Of a DNA stretch of 41,824 nucleotides, positions 6,082 through 14,037 are shown piece after piece. This DNA is from Gammaproteobacteria bacterium (GTDB lineage Bacteria > Pseudomonadota > Gammaproteobacteria > Burkholderiales > Gallionellaceae). The stretch is from positions 1 to 41,824 of the forward strand of contig JAHJQE010000070.1 in the NCBI GenBank assembly GCA_018819205.1. Reading direction: 5' to 3'. Numbering within the stretch: position 1 is the stretch's first letter; the number at the start of each line of letters is the position of its first letter. The position numbers and the translations under genes were made by a program. The notes under the pieces are model-generated. The model ran no database searches. It worked only from the letters and a program-made list of their open reading frames with translations, and was not told where the DNA came from.

Positions 6082-7176
6082 ATGAATCAAGCCGTCCAAG
6101 CCGCACCCGCAGCAAAGCGCAAGCCGAAGGAGACAGGTGTACCTGACAATACCCAGTACCTGCACCCGACGCTGCTGAAGAACTATGGCAACTGGCGTTA
6201 TCACGACCGTCCGCGTCCGGGTGTGCTGCATCACGTGGCACACAGCGGCGACGAGGTATGGTCCGTGCGCGCCGGTACCCAACGTCAGATGGACGTTTAT
6301 ACCATCCGCAAACTGTGTGACATCGCTGACAACTTCGCCGAAGGTCGTGTGCGTTTCACCATCCGTTCCAACATCGAGTTCATCGTGACTGACGAGAAGA
6401 AAGTCGCGCCGCTGATCGCAGAACTGGAGAAGAATGGCTTCCCGGTCGGTGGTACCGGCAACTCGGTCACCATGATCGCCCACACCCAGGGCTGGTTGCA
6501 CTGCGACATCCCTGGTACCGACGCTTCCGGCGTGGTGAAGGCGCTGATGGACGAGCTATACGACGAGTTCCGTCGCGAAGAGATGCCGAACCGCGTGCAC
6601 CTGTCCACCTCCTGCTGCGAGATCAACTGCGGCGGTCAGGCTGACCTGGCCATCATCGTGCAGCACACCAAGCCGCCGGTGATCAACCATGATCTGGTCG
6701 CCAACGTGTGCGAACGCCCGACAGTTGTGGCGCGTTGCCCGGTCGCTGCGATCCGTCCCGCCATGGTCAACGGCAAGCCTTCGCTGGAGATCGATGAAGC
6801 TAAATGTATGTGCTGCGGTGCCTGCTATCCTCCGTGCCCGCCGATGCAGATCAATGATCCGGAATTTTCCAAACTGGCCATCTGGGTCGGTGGCAAGAAC
6901 TCCAACGCACGTGGCAAGCCGACCTTCATGAAGATGGTTGCTGCCGGTCTGCCCAACAATCCTCCGCGCTGGCCTGAAGTGGGTGCTGTGGTGAAGAACA
7001 TCCTCACCGTGTACAAGGAAGATGCGCGCCCATGGGAGCGTCTGGCCGACTGGATCGATCGTATCGGCTGGCCGCGTTTCTTCGAGAAGACCGGTCTGCC
7101 GTTCACCAAGTACCTGATCGACGACTGGCGCGGCTCGCGTTACAACCTGAACGCTTCGGCACACATCCGTTTCTAA
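6082..7176 (+). CDS. dsrB: Reverse-type dissimilatory sulfite reductase subunit beta
   Basis: A 364-residue beta subunit pairing with DsrA in an alpha2-beta2 enzyme that also binds DsrC. The siroheme-cluster cysteines are in STSCCEINCGGQAD near residue 175, and a ferredoxin domain has CMCCGACYPPCPP near residue 250. The C-terminal NPPRWPEVG and DDWRGSRYNLNASAHIRF segments are typical of DsrB. An AGGAGA ribosome site precedes the ATG. The gene follows dsrA by 11 bp and precedes dsrE by 13 bp. No unusual feature was seen. Confidence 0.97.
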   Translation: MNQAVQAAPAAKRKPKETGVPDNTQYLHPTLLKNYGNWRYHDRPRPGVLHHVAHSGDEVWSVRAGTQRQMDVYTIRKLCDIADNFAEGRVRFTIRSNIEFIVTDEKKVAPLIAELEKNGFPVGGTGNSVTMIAHTQGWLHCDIPGTDASGVVKALMDELYDEFRREEMPNRVHLSTSCCEINCGGQADLAIIVQHTKPPVINHDLVANVCERPTVVARCPVAAIRPAMVNGKPSLEIDEAKCMCCGACYPPCPPMQINDPEFSKLAIWVGGKNSNARGKPTFMKMVAAGLPNNPPRWPEVGAVVKNILTVYKEDARPWERLADWIDRIGWPRFFEKTGLPFTKYLIDDWRGSRYNLNASAHIRF

Positions 7177-7189
7177 GCGAGGTGACTGA

Positions 7190-7549
7190 ATGAAGTTTGG
7201 AATCGTAGTCAACGAGGGGCCGTACCAGCATCAGGCGAGCGATTCAGCTTACCTGTTCGCCAAAGCGGCCATCGAGGCGGGACATGAAGTGTGGCGTGTG
7301 TTCTTCTATCACGACGGCGTGAACAATGCTTCACGCCTGACTGAGCCGCCGCAGGACGACCGCAACATCGTCAACCGCTGGGCCAAGCTGGCGGAAGAGC
7401 ACAAGGTCGATCTGGTGGTGTGCGTGGCGGCAGCATTGCGTCGCGGCATCAAGGAAGAGAACCTGGCGCAGGGCTTCCGCATCTCCGGTCTGGGTCAACT
7501 GGTCGAGTCTGGTATCAAGTGCGACCGTCTGGTCACCTTCGGCGATTGA
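7190..7549 (+). CDS. dsrE: DsrE sulfurtransferase subunit
   Basis: A 119-residue member of the DsrE/DsrF/DsrH family. In oxidisers DsrE2F2H2 is a cytoplasmic heterohexamer that hands sulfane sulfur to DsrC. The sulfur-binding cysteine lies in DLVVCVAAALRRG at position 78, the same position as the active Cys of Allochromatium vinosum DsrE. Presence of DsrE with this Cys, rather than the reductive gene set, is one of the markers for the oxidative pathway. RBS GAGGTG lies just upstream. The gene is spaced normally between dsrB and dsrF. Confidence 0.95.
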   Translation: MKFGIVVNEGPYQHQASDSAYLFAKAAIEAGHEVWRVFFYHDGVNNASRLTEPPQDDRNIVNRWAKLAEEHKVDLVVCVAAALRRGIKEENLAQGFRISGLGQLVESGIKCDRLVTFGD

Positions 7550-7559
7550 GGAGAGCGAA

Positions 7560-7925
7560 ATGAGTGACAACAAGAAATTCATGTTCGTGAACCGCAAGGC
7601 GCCTTACGGCACGATCTACGCGCTGGAGTCGCTGGAAGTGGTACTGATCACCGCGGCCTTCGACCAGGACGTGTCGCTGGCCTTCCTCGACGATGGTGTC
7701 TATCAGTTGAAGAAGGGCATGCAGACCAAGGGTATCGAGACCAAGAACTTCTCGCCTACCTACCGTGCGCTGGAAGACTACGACGTCGAGAAGCTATACG
7801 TTGAAAAGGAAGCGATGGAAGCACGCGGTCTGAACGAAGACGACTTCATCGTCGGCGTCACCGTGCTGAGCCGTGCCGAGATGGGCAAACTGATGGACGA
7901 GCAAGACGTCGTCCTGAGTTTCTAA
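7560..7925 (+). CDS. dsrF: DsrF subunit of the DsrEFH sulfurtransferase
   Basis: A 121-residue DsrF-type protein (KKFMFVNRKAPYGTIYALESLEVVLITAAFDQDVSLAFLDDG). It has the expected DsrE-like fold but no catalytic cysteine, consistent with a structural role in the DsrEFH hexamer. GGAGAG precedes the ATG. It lies 10 bp after dsrE and 10 bp before dsrH, in the usual order. Confidence 0.94.
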   Translation: MSDNKKFMFVNRKAPYGTIYALESLEVVLITAAFDQDVSLAFLDDGVYQLKKGMQTKGIETKNFSPTYRALEDYDVEKLYVEKEAMEARGLNEDDFIVGVTVLSRAEMGKLMDEQDVVLSF

Positions 7926-7935
7926 GGGGGAGAAC

Positions 7936-8235
7936 ATGCTACATATCGTGAACAAATCCCCGTTGACCAGCGGCACGCTGGAAAGCTGCCTGAACACCAT
8001 GGTCGACGGCGGCGATGTCCTGCTGATCGAAGATGCGGTGTATGCCGCGACCAAGGGCAACGCCTTTGAATCCAAGCTGAGCGCGGCCATGGGTCGTTGC
8101 AAGGTGCACGTGCTGATGCCAGACCTGGAAGCACGCGGTCTTGCTGATCGCCTCATGGCAGGTGTGGCATCGATCGACTATGCGGGATTCGTCGGTCTGA
8201 CGGTCAGCAACAAGAATTGCCAATCCTGGCTGTAA
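7936..8235 (+). CDS. dsrH: DsrH subunit of the DsrEFH sulfurtransferase
   Basis: A 99-residue DsrH/TusB-like protein, MLHIVNKSPLTSGTLESCL, with the conserved N-terminal Cys at position 18 (Cys20 in A. vinosum). It completes DsrEFH, the cytoplasmic sulfur-relay complex that interacts with DsrC. RBS GGGGGAG lies before the ATG. A 104-bp gap follows before dsrC, longer than other gaps in the operon, and contains a hairpin. Confidence 0.93.
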   Translation: MLHIVNKSPLTSGTLESCLNTMVDGGDVLLIEDAVYAATKGNAFESKLSAAMGRCKVHVLMPDLEARGLADRLMAGVASIDYAGFVGLTVSNKNCQSWL

Positions 8236-8262
8236 CAAGAATCGCGTTGCGATACGGTTCGT

Positions 8263-8283
8263 CCCTCTGCCGCAAGGTGAGGG
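8263..8283 (+). promoter_or_regulatory. Hairpin in the dsrH-dsrC gap
   Basis: CCCTC (8263-8267) pairs with GAGGG (8279-8283) around an 11-nt loop in the only sizeable gap of the dsr operon. No T-run follows, so it is a poor intrinsic terminator. It could be an RNA processing or stability element that raises dsrC mRNA relative to upstream genes; DsrC is usually much more abundant than DsrAB. Function inferred only. Confidence 0.35.
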
Positions 8284-8339
8284 GCGGAATGAGGGAAGAG
8301 TAGTCAGTAGCAACCATTATTCATAGAAGGAGATACAAC

Positions 8340-8675
8340 ATGGCTAGCATCGAAGTCGGCGGCAAGAGCTACGAAACAGACGAAGAAGGATATCTGGTCA
8401 ACCTGAGCGAGTGGAACGCAGAAGTCGCGGACTACATCGCCAAGACCGAGAACATCGAGATGACCGATCAGCACTGGGAAGTGATCAACTTCCTGCGCGA
8501 GTATTTCGACGAATACCAGATCGCACCCGCAGTGCGCGTGCTGACCAAGGCGATCGGCAAAAAGCTGGGCGCAGAGAAGGGTAACAGCGAGTACCTGTAC
8601 GGCCTGTTCCCGTATGGTCCCGGCAAGCAGGCATGCAAGATCGCCGGTCTGCCCAAGCCGACCGGTTGCGTTTAA
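8340..8675 (+). CDS. dsrC: DsrC sulfur-carrier protein with both redox cysteines
   Basis: A 111-residue DsrC. The flexible C-terminal arm GKQACKIAGLPKPTGCV keeps both conserved cysteines (99 and 110, ten residues apart). They accept sulfur from DsrEFH or TusA, form the trisulfide or persulfide acted on by DsrAB, and are reoxidised or reduced by the DsrK site. AGAAGGAGA is a strong ribosome site. It is the functional counterpart of the Cys-less paralogue at 3326-3655, giving a direct internal comparison. It has its own upstream hairpin gap. Confidence 0.97.
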   Translation: MASIEVGGKSYETDEEGYLVNLSEWNAEVADYIAKTENIEMTDQHWEVINFLREYFDEYQIAPAVRVLTKAIGKKLGAEKGNSEYLYGLFPYGPGKQACKIAGLPKPTGCV

Positions 8676-8702
8676 TCTGACGCAAGGAAGGGTGACCACA
8701 CG

Positions 8703-9428
8703 ATGAGCGTGATCTTCGCAATCCTGTTCTATCTCGCGACGCTGCTGTTCGTCGTGGGGTTGCTCTCCCGTATCACTCTGTATGCGCGCACACCTGCGCC
8801 GCTGAAGATACCGACGACACCTGCGCCCACCACCAGGACCGGTGTGGTCTTCCGCATGACGCGTGAAGTGGTGTTCTTCGAAAGCCTGTTCAAGGCCAAT
8901 CTGTGGACGTGGTCCATGGGCTGGTTGTTCCACGCCAGCCTGTTGCTGGTAACCCTGCGCCATCTGCGCTATTTCACCGATCCCGTCTGGGGTTGGGTCG
9001 CATTCATCCAGCCGTTCGGCATCTATGCAGGCATCACCATGCTGCTGGGGCTGTGCGGGCTGTGGGTTCGCCGCCTGTTCGTCGAGCGCATCCGTTATAT
9101 CTCCACACCGTCCGATCATCTGTGGCTGGCGCTGCTGATCGTCATCGCCATCTCCGGCCTGATGATGCAGTTCGTCTCGCACACCGACGTGGTTGCGGTG
9201 AAATCCTATTTCCTGGGCCTGCTGCATCTCCAGATCGGCACACTGCCGGCGGATGCACCGCTGATGCTGCACCTGTTCCTCGTTTTCGCACTCCTGGCAC
9301 TCTTCCCTCTAAGCAAGCTGTTACATGCGCCAGGAGTCTTTTTTTCGCCCACCCGCAACCAGACCGACGATTGCCGCGAACATCGCCATCTGAGTGCATG
9401 GGCCGGCAAGTTGGAATCGGAGAAATAA
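8703..9428 (+). CDS. dsrM: DsrM membrane cytochrome b subunit
   Basis: A 241-residue inner-membrane protein of the NarI-like family in the DsrMKJOP complex. Hydrophobic segments begin at the N-terminus (VIFAILFYLATLLFVVGLL) and continue near residues 65-85, 100-120, 140-160 and 180-200. His residues in FHASLLLVTLRHLRYF and near MLHLF are candidate haem b ligands. It connects DsrK on the cytoplasmic side with the quinone pool. The length equals that of DsrM in sulfur oxidisers. Its stop lies one base before the dsrK start. Confidence 0.93.
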   Translation: MSVIFAILFYLATLLFVVGLLSRITLYARTPAPLKIPTTPAPTTRTGVVFRMTREVVFFESLFKANLWTWSMGWLFHASLLLVTLRHLRYFTDPVWGWVAFIQPFGIYAGITMLLGLCGLWVRRLFVERIRYISTPSDHLWLALLIVIAISGLMMQFVSHTDVVAVKSYFLGLLHLQIGTLPADAPLMLHLFLVFALLALFPLSKLLHAPGVFFSPTRNQTDDCREHRHLSAWAGKLESEK

Positions 9429-9429
9429 G

Positions 9430-10959
9430 ATGGCTGACATCACCGCACCAGCCTATCGCACCATCCCTATCGTCCCAGCTTTGAAACCGGGCGCAATGGA
9501 AGGCAAGGGCCCCTTCATCGCCAGCGACAAGCATCAGGAAGCGCTGGGTTTCCCTGGCCAGCTGGTGGACGACTGGCACGACAGGGCCATCGCCAAGATG
9601 GGCGATCTGCTCGGCAAGTTCCGCTCGCTGCGCGTGTTCCTGGATGCCTGCGTGCACTGCGGCGCCTGCTCCGACAAGTGCCATTACTTCATCGGCACGC
9701 AGGATCCGAAGAACATGCCGGTGGCGCGCCAGGACCTGCTGCGCAGCGTGTACCGCCGCTATTTCACCTTCGCCGGCAAGTATTTCCCCAAGCTGGTCGG
9801 CGCACGCGACCTGACCCGTGAAGTGCTGGACGAGTGGTACAACTACTATCACCAGTGTTCCGAATGCCGCCGTTGCTCGGTGTTCTGCCCCTATGGCATC
9901 GACACAGCCGAGATCACCATGGCCGCGCGCGAGATCCTCGCCACGGTCGGCATGGGCCAGAAGTATTCCAACGAGATCATCGGCAAGGTGCACAAGATCG
10001 GTAACAACCTCGGTCTGCCGGAACCGGCACTGGTCGACACGCTGGAAGGTCTGGAAGAGGACGTCAAGGAAGATACCGGTCTGGACATCAAATTCCCGGT
10101 GGACGTGAAGGGCGCGGAAGTGCTGCTGATCACGCCGTCTGCCGACTTCTTTGCCGAGCCGCACATCGACGGACTGATCGGCTACGCCAAGGTGTTCCAT
10201 GCCACCGGTACCAGCTGGACACTGTCCTCGATGGCTTCCGAAGGCGCGAACTTCGGCATGTTCATCGGCAGCTACGAACAGTTGCGCAAGATCGCGTTGC
10301 GCATCCGCGAGGCCGCGCTGGAGCTGGGTGTGAAGCGCATCGTGGTGGGTGAGTGCGGTCATGCCTGGCGCGTGGCGTACAGTTTCTGGAACACGCTGTC
10401 CGGCGTGGGCGACGGTGCGGACGAGACCGACCGTTTCGCACAGATGCTGCAAAAACAGCTCGACCATCGCTACAAGCAGCCGACCCATATCTGCGAATTC
10501 ACATGGGATCTGATCCAGCGCGATGCGCTGAAATTCGACAAGTCGAAGAACGACAAATTCGTCATCACCATGCACGACTCTTGCAACGTGGCACGCGGTT
10601 CACGCATGGGCGACCTGCCGGGCGGACAGTTCGAGATCCCGCGCAACATCATCAAGGCGGTGGCCAACAACTTCGTCGAGATGGACGCCAACACCACGCG
10701 CGAACGCACCTTCTGCTGCGGCGGCGGTGGTGGCCTGCTCACCGACGACCTGATGGATCTGCGGGTGAAGGGTGCCTTGCCGCGCATGGAAGTGTTGAAT
10801 CAGGCAGTGCAGGAACACGGTGTGAACTACATGGCAGCCATCTGTGCCATCTGTAAGACACAGTTCTCAAAAGTCATGCCCGTCTACGGTTTCGACCGCA
10901 GGATGGTGGGCGGTGTACACCAGTTGGTCAGTAACGCGATCATCTTGGGCGATAAGTAA
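9430..10959 (+). CDS. dsrK: DsrK, HdrD-like iron-sulfur catalytic subunit
   Basis: A 509-residue cytoplasmic subunit related to heterodisulfide reductase HdrD. Two [4Fe-4S] ferredoxin motifs occur in CVHCGACSDKC and CSECRRCSVFCPYG within the first 170 residues. The C-terminal half has CCG-type motifs (HDSCNVARGSRMGD, TFCCGGGGGLL and CAICKTQF) that bind the special cluster acting on DsrC cysteines. The start MADITAPAY at 9430 is chosen because it follows the dsrM stop by one base, with GGAGAA upstream. Expected role: exchange electrons between DsrC thiol/disulfide and the DsrM haems. Confidence 0.95.
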   Translation: MADITAPAYRTIPIVPALKPGAMEGKGPFIASDKHQEALGFPGQLVDDWHDRAIAKMGDLLGKFRSLRVFLDACVHCGACSDKCHYFIGTQDPKNMPVARQDLLRSVYRRYFTFAGKYFPKLVGARDLTREVLDEWYNYYHQCSECRRCSVFCPYGIDTAEITMAAREILATVGMGQKYSNEIIGKVHKIGNNLGLPEPALVDTLEGLEEDVKEDTGLDIKFPVDVKGAEVLLITPSADFFAEPHIDGLIGYAKVFHATGTSWTLSSMASEGANFGMFIGSYEQLRKIALRIREAALELGVKRIVVGECGHAWRVAYSFWNTLSGVGDGADETDRFAQMLQKQLDHRYKQPTHICEFTWDLIQRDALKFDKSKNDKFVITMHDSCNVARGSRMGDLPGGQFEIPRNIIKAVANNFVEMDANTTRERTFCCGGGGGLLTDDLMDLRVKGALPRMEVLNQAVQEHGVNYMAAICAICKTQFSKVMPVYGFDRRMVGGVHQLVSNAIILGDK

Positions 10960-10980
10960 CTTCAATCTGGAGGCATAGCG

Positions 10981-12951
10981 ATGTCGGCAACAATTGATAC
11001 CCCACAAAATCTGACTTTCCGTCGTTACAAGGACGGCGACAGCAAGGTGAAACGCTGGAACGAAAAGATCTTCCAGTCCAGCTATTCCTACAAGTGCCCG
11101 ACCTATATCCAGTCCACGCCGCCTTGCCAGGGCAGCTGCCCGGCCGGTGAGGACATCCGTGGTTATTTGGCGATCGTGCGCGGCACCGAGAAGGTGCCAA
11201 ACGGCGCCGACGGCAAGCCGATCATGCCGTGGCAGGAATACGCCTGGCGTCGTCTGACCGAAGCCAACCCGTTCCCGTCGGTGATGGGTCGTGTCTGCCC
11301 CGCACCGTGCGAATCCGGTTGCAACCGCAACGAAGTGGAAGACCACGTCGGCATCAACTCGGTCGAGCATTTCCTTGGCGAATATGCGATCGCCAACAAT
11401 CTGAAATTCAACAAGCCGAACGTCGCCGCCACCGGCAAGAAGGTCGCTGTGTTGGGCGGTGGCCCGGCCGGCCTGTCTGTTGCCTATCAGCTGACGCTTA
11501 AGGGTCATGAAGTCACCATCTTCGACGACCACGAATTCCTCGGCGGCATGATGCGTTACGGCATCCCCGGTTTCCGTACCCCGCGCGACGTGCTGGACGC
11601 AGAGATCCAGCGCATCATCGACCTGGGTGTGAAGACCCGCATGAAATGCCACGTTGGCAAGGACATCACGCTGGAACAGATCCGCAAGGAGTTCGATGCG
11701 GTGTTCCTCGGCATGGGCGCACAAGCCGGCCGTGCACTGCCTATCGCCGATTCCGATGCACCGAACGTAGTGACCGCGACCGCCTTCCTGAAGGCGTTCA
11801 ACGACGGCCGTCTGCAGCATGTGGGCAAGCGCGTGGTGGTGGTCGGCGGTGGCGACACCTCCATCGACGTGGCGACTGTTGCGCGTCGTCTGGGTCACAT
11901 CAGCCATGCCAACCAGACCGACACCGAGCTGGCCATCACCGGCCAGTTGGCACACGACGTCGCCGAGATCTCCGCCAAGGAAGGCGCGATGGTCACGCTG
12001 ACCTCCGTGTTCCCCATCGACAAGATGCAGGCCAACAAGCACGAGATCGAGCAGGCACTGGCTGAAGGCATCCACATCAAAGGTGGTTTGGTGCCTATCG
12101 GCATCGTGCGTGATGCGAACGGTCGTGCCACTGCGCTGCGCGTGATGCAGTGCGAGGCCAAGTTCGTCGGCGGCAAGCTGGAGATCAAGAACGTCGAAGG
12201 CAGCGAACAGGACATCGAAGCTGACCTGATCGTTTCCGCGATCGGCCAGGCTGTGGACTTCACCGGTCTGGAAGAATTCAACAACGGCAAGGGTGCAGTC
12301 TCTACTGACCGCAACTATGTGGTGGCAGGCAAGCCCGGCGTGTTCGCCGGCGGCGACGTGATCCGTCCGCACCTGTTGACCACTGCTATCGGCCACGGCT
12401 CCATCGCTGCCGACGGCATCCACAACTTCCTGCTGGGTATCGATCTGGAGAAGCGTCCCAAGATTGATGCGCACCAGTTCGATCTGATGCGCAAGATGGC
12501 GGAGAAGGGCCTGGAGATCAAAGATGCAACCGAGCCACTACGCGGCACCTGCGACACCAATGTCGCCGTGCACAACTTCGACAACCGTTCGGATCGCTAC
12601 ATCATTCCGCACGACAAGCTGTTCCTCGGTCACTTCGGTTTCACACCGCGCAAGCAGCGTCACATCATCACGCTGGATGAGCAGACCGCACTGGGCAACT
12701 TCGAAGAGCGTCTGAATCCTCTGCCTGAGGCGGATGCCGTGGCCGAAGCCAAGCGCTGCATGAGTTGCGGTATGTGCTTCGAGTGCGACAACTGTGTGGT
12801 GTATTGCCCGCAGACCGCGGTATACCGCGTCAAGAAGAGCGAATCGACGCTGGGCCGCTACGTCGCGACCGACTACGACAAGTGCATCGGTTGCCACATC
12901 TGTGCCGATGTGTGTCCGACCGGTTACATCCAGATGGGTCTGGGTGAGTGA
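10981..12951 (+). CDS. dsrL: DsrL iron-sulfur flavoprotein, NAD(P)H:acceptor oxidoreductase
   Basis: A 656-residue protein related to the small subunit of glutamate synthase. The N-terminus carries cluster cysteines (CPTYIQSTPPCQGSCPAG and CPAPCESGCNR). The FAD fold is marked by VLGGGPAGLSVAYQL near residue 155 and the NAD(P) fold by VVVGGGDTSIDVA near residue 285. A C-terminal two-cluster ferredoxin domain follows (CMSCGMCFECDNCVVYCP and CIGCHICADVCPTG). In oxidisers DsrL takes electrons from DsrAB and is required for sulfur-globule oxidation. It is a strong marker for oxidative direction. Its stop overlaps the dsrJ start (ATGA). Confidence 0.95.
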   Translation: MSATIDTPQNLTFRRYKDGDSKVKRWNEKIFQSSYSYKCPTYIQSTPPCQGSCPAGEDIRGYLAIVRGTEKVPNGADGKPIMPWQEYAWRRLTEANPFPSVMGRVCPAPCESGCNRNEVEDHVGINSVEHFLGEYAIANNLKFNKPNVAATGKKVAVLGGGPAGLSVAYQLTLKGHEVTIFDDHEFLGGMMRYGIPGFRTPRDVLDAEIQRIIDLGVKTRMKCHVGKDITLEQIRKEFDAVFLGMGAQAGRALPIADSDAPNVVTATAFLKAFNDGRLQHVGKRVVVVGGGDTSIDVATVARRLGHISHANQTDTELAITGQLAHDVAEISAKEGAMVTLTSVFPIDKMQANKHEIEQALAEGIHIKGGLVPIGIVRDANGRATALRVMQCEAKFVGGKLEIKNVEGSEQDIEADLIVSAIGQAVDFTGLEEFNNGKGAVSTDRNYVVAGKPGVFAGGDVIRPHLLTTAIGHGSIAADGIHNFLLGIDLEKRPKIDAHQFDLMRKMAEKGLEIKDATEPLRGTCDTNVAVHNFDNRSDRYIIPHDKLFLGHFGFTPRKQRHIITLDEQTALGNFEERLNPLPEADAVAEAKRCMSCGMCFECDNCVVYCPQTAVYRVKKSESTLGRYVATDYDKCIGCHICADVCPTGYIQMGLGE

Positions 12952-13322
12952 TGAGACTGCTCGTATCCCTGTTGCTGACTCTGTGTGTCTCGCTGGCCTG
13001 GGCCAGCGAGGCGGCATCGCCCAAGCTTGATATCGGCAAGGGTGGACAGTGCGTGGAAGATACGCAGTGGATGCGCAAGAACCACATGCACCTGCTCAAG
13101 CACGGGCGCGATGATGCTTTGCGTCATGGTATCCGTGACGAGAAACACAGTTTGAAGACCTGCATCGAGTGCCATGCCAGCACTCAGGACAACAGCGTTA
13201 CCGCACGCGCAGACAGCTTCTGCGTCGGATGCCACAAGTATGAGGCGGTGAAACTGGATTGTTTCGAGTGCCACTCCGGCACGCGCAAGAGTGCATGGTT
13301 GCAACAGAGGAACGCCAAATGA
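12948..13322 (+). CDS. dsrJ: DsrJ periplasmic triheme cytochrome c
   Basis: A 124-residue protein with a Sec signal or membrane anchor (MRLLVSLLLTLCVSLAWA) and three CxxCH motifs: CIECH, CVGCH and CFECH. DsrJ is the periplasmic cytochrome of DsrMKJOP; the A. vinosum protein has unusual mixed His/Met and His/Cys haem ligation. A further Cys lies in GQCVEDTQWM. Its start overlaps dsrL and its stop overlaps dsrO, both by four bases (ATGA), so translation is coupled. Confidence 0.95.
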   Translation: MMRLLVSLLLTLCVSLAWASEAASPKLDIGKGGQCVEDTQWMRKNHMHLLKHGRDDALRHGIRDEKHSLKTCIECHASTQDNSVTARADSFCVGCHKYEAVKLDCFECHSGTRKSAWLQQRNAK

Positions 13323-14035
13323 GCGACATGGACATGGATCGTCGTAACTTCCTCAAGACTTCGGTCGGTGCGGCAGCCGTCGCCATCGCGCCGGGCATGA
13401 TGCTGTACTCCGTGGCGCAGGGTAAGAGCGAAGGTGCCTCGAGCCGTGTACGGTGGGGCATGCTGATCGATACCAACCAGTGCAAACCCGGTTGTAACGA
13501 TTGTGTCACCGCCTGCAACCGTGAGAACGGCCTGCCCGGCGAGACCAAGGCGACCGATTCGCAGTGGATACGCAAGATCGAGATCAAGGACATCAGCAGC
13601 GGTCGCGAGATCTCGTTGCCCATGATGTGCCAGCACTGTGAAAATCCGCCTTGCGTGGATGTGTGCCCGACCAACGCTTCCATGAAGCGCGCCGACGGTA
13701 TCGTGCTGGTCGACAAGCACCGCTGTATCGGTTGCCGTTATTGCATGATGGCCTGTCCGTACAAGGCGCGCTCCTTCGTGCACGAACCGCAGCACGACCA
13801 GAACCCGGACGTGCCGCGCGGCAAGGGCACCGTCGAGAGCTGCACGCTGTGCGTGCACCGTATCGACGTGGGCGGCAAACCAGCCTGTTCCGAGGCATGT
13901 CCGAACCAGGCCATCATCTTCGGTGATCTGAACGATGAGAACAGCGAGATCGCCCAAAAGGTACGCAGTGTCGCGTCGGTGCAGGTGCGTGCCGATCTGC
14001 GCCTGAATCCCGGCGTCCGCTATCAGGGAATTTGA
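13319..14035 (+). CDS. dsrO: DsrO periplasmic ferredoxin-like iron-sulfur protein
   Basis: A 238-residue protein. The start MSDMDMDRRNFLKT at 13319 gives a Tat signal (DRRNFLK), as expected for a folded exported Fe-S protein. Four cluster motifs follow: CKPGCNDCVTAC, CQHCENPPCVDVC, CIGCRYCMMAC and CTLCVHR...CSEAC. It resembles the NrfC/DmsB type. It is a periplasmic electron carrier in the DsrMKJOP complex, partner of DsrP. Four-base overlap with dsrJ; dsrP follows within a few bases. Confidence 0.95.
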   Translation: MSDMDMDRRNFLKTSVGAAAVAIAPGMMLYSVAQGKSEGASSRVRWGMLIDTNQCKPGCNDCVTACNRENGLPGETKATDSQWIRKIEIKDISSGREISLPMMCQHCENPPCVDVCPTNASMKRADGIVLVDKHRCIGCRYCMMACPYKARSFVHEPQHDQNPDVPRGKGTVESCTLCVHRIDVGGKPACSEACPNQAIIFGDLNDENSEIAQKVRSVASVQVRADLRLNPGVRYQGI

Positions 14036-14037
14036 CT

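Noticed and set aside
5306-6241. Long open frames antisense to dsrA, dsrL, dsrN and other genes
   Set aside because: They mirror GC-rich genes whose sense products have clear family motifs. They have no ribosome sites and no recognisable domains.
14032-14037. TTG start for dsrP at 14032
   Set aside because: It overlaps the dsrO stop region and sits too close to the AGGGA site; the ATG at 14038 is spaced better.
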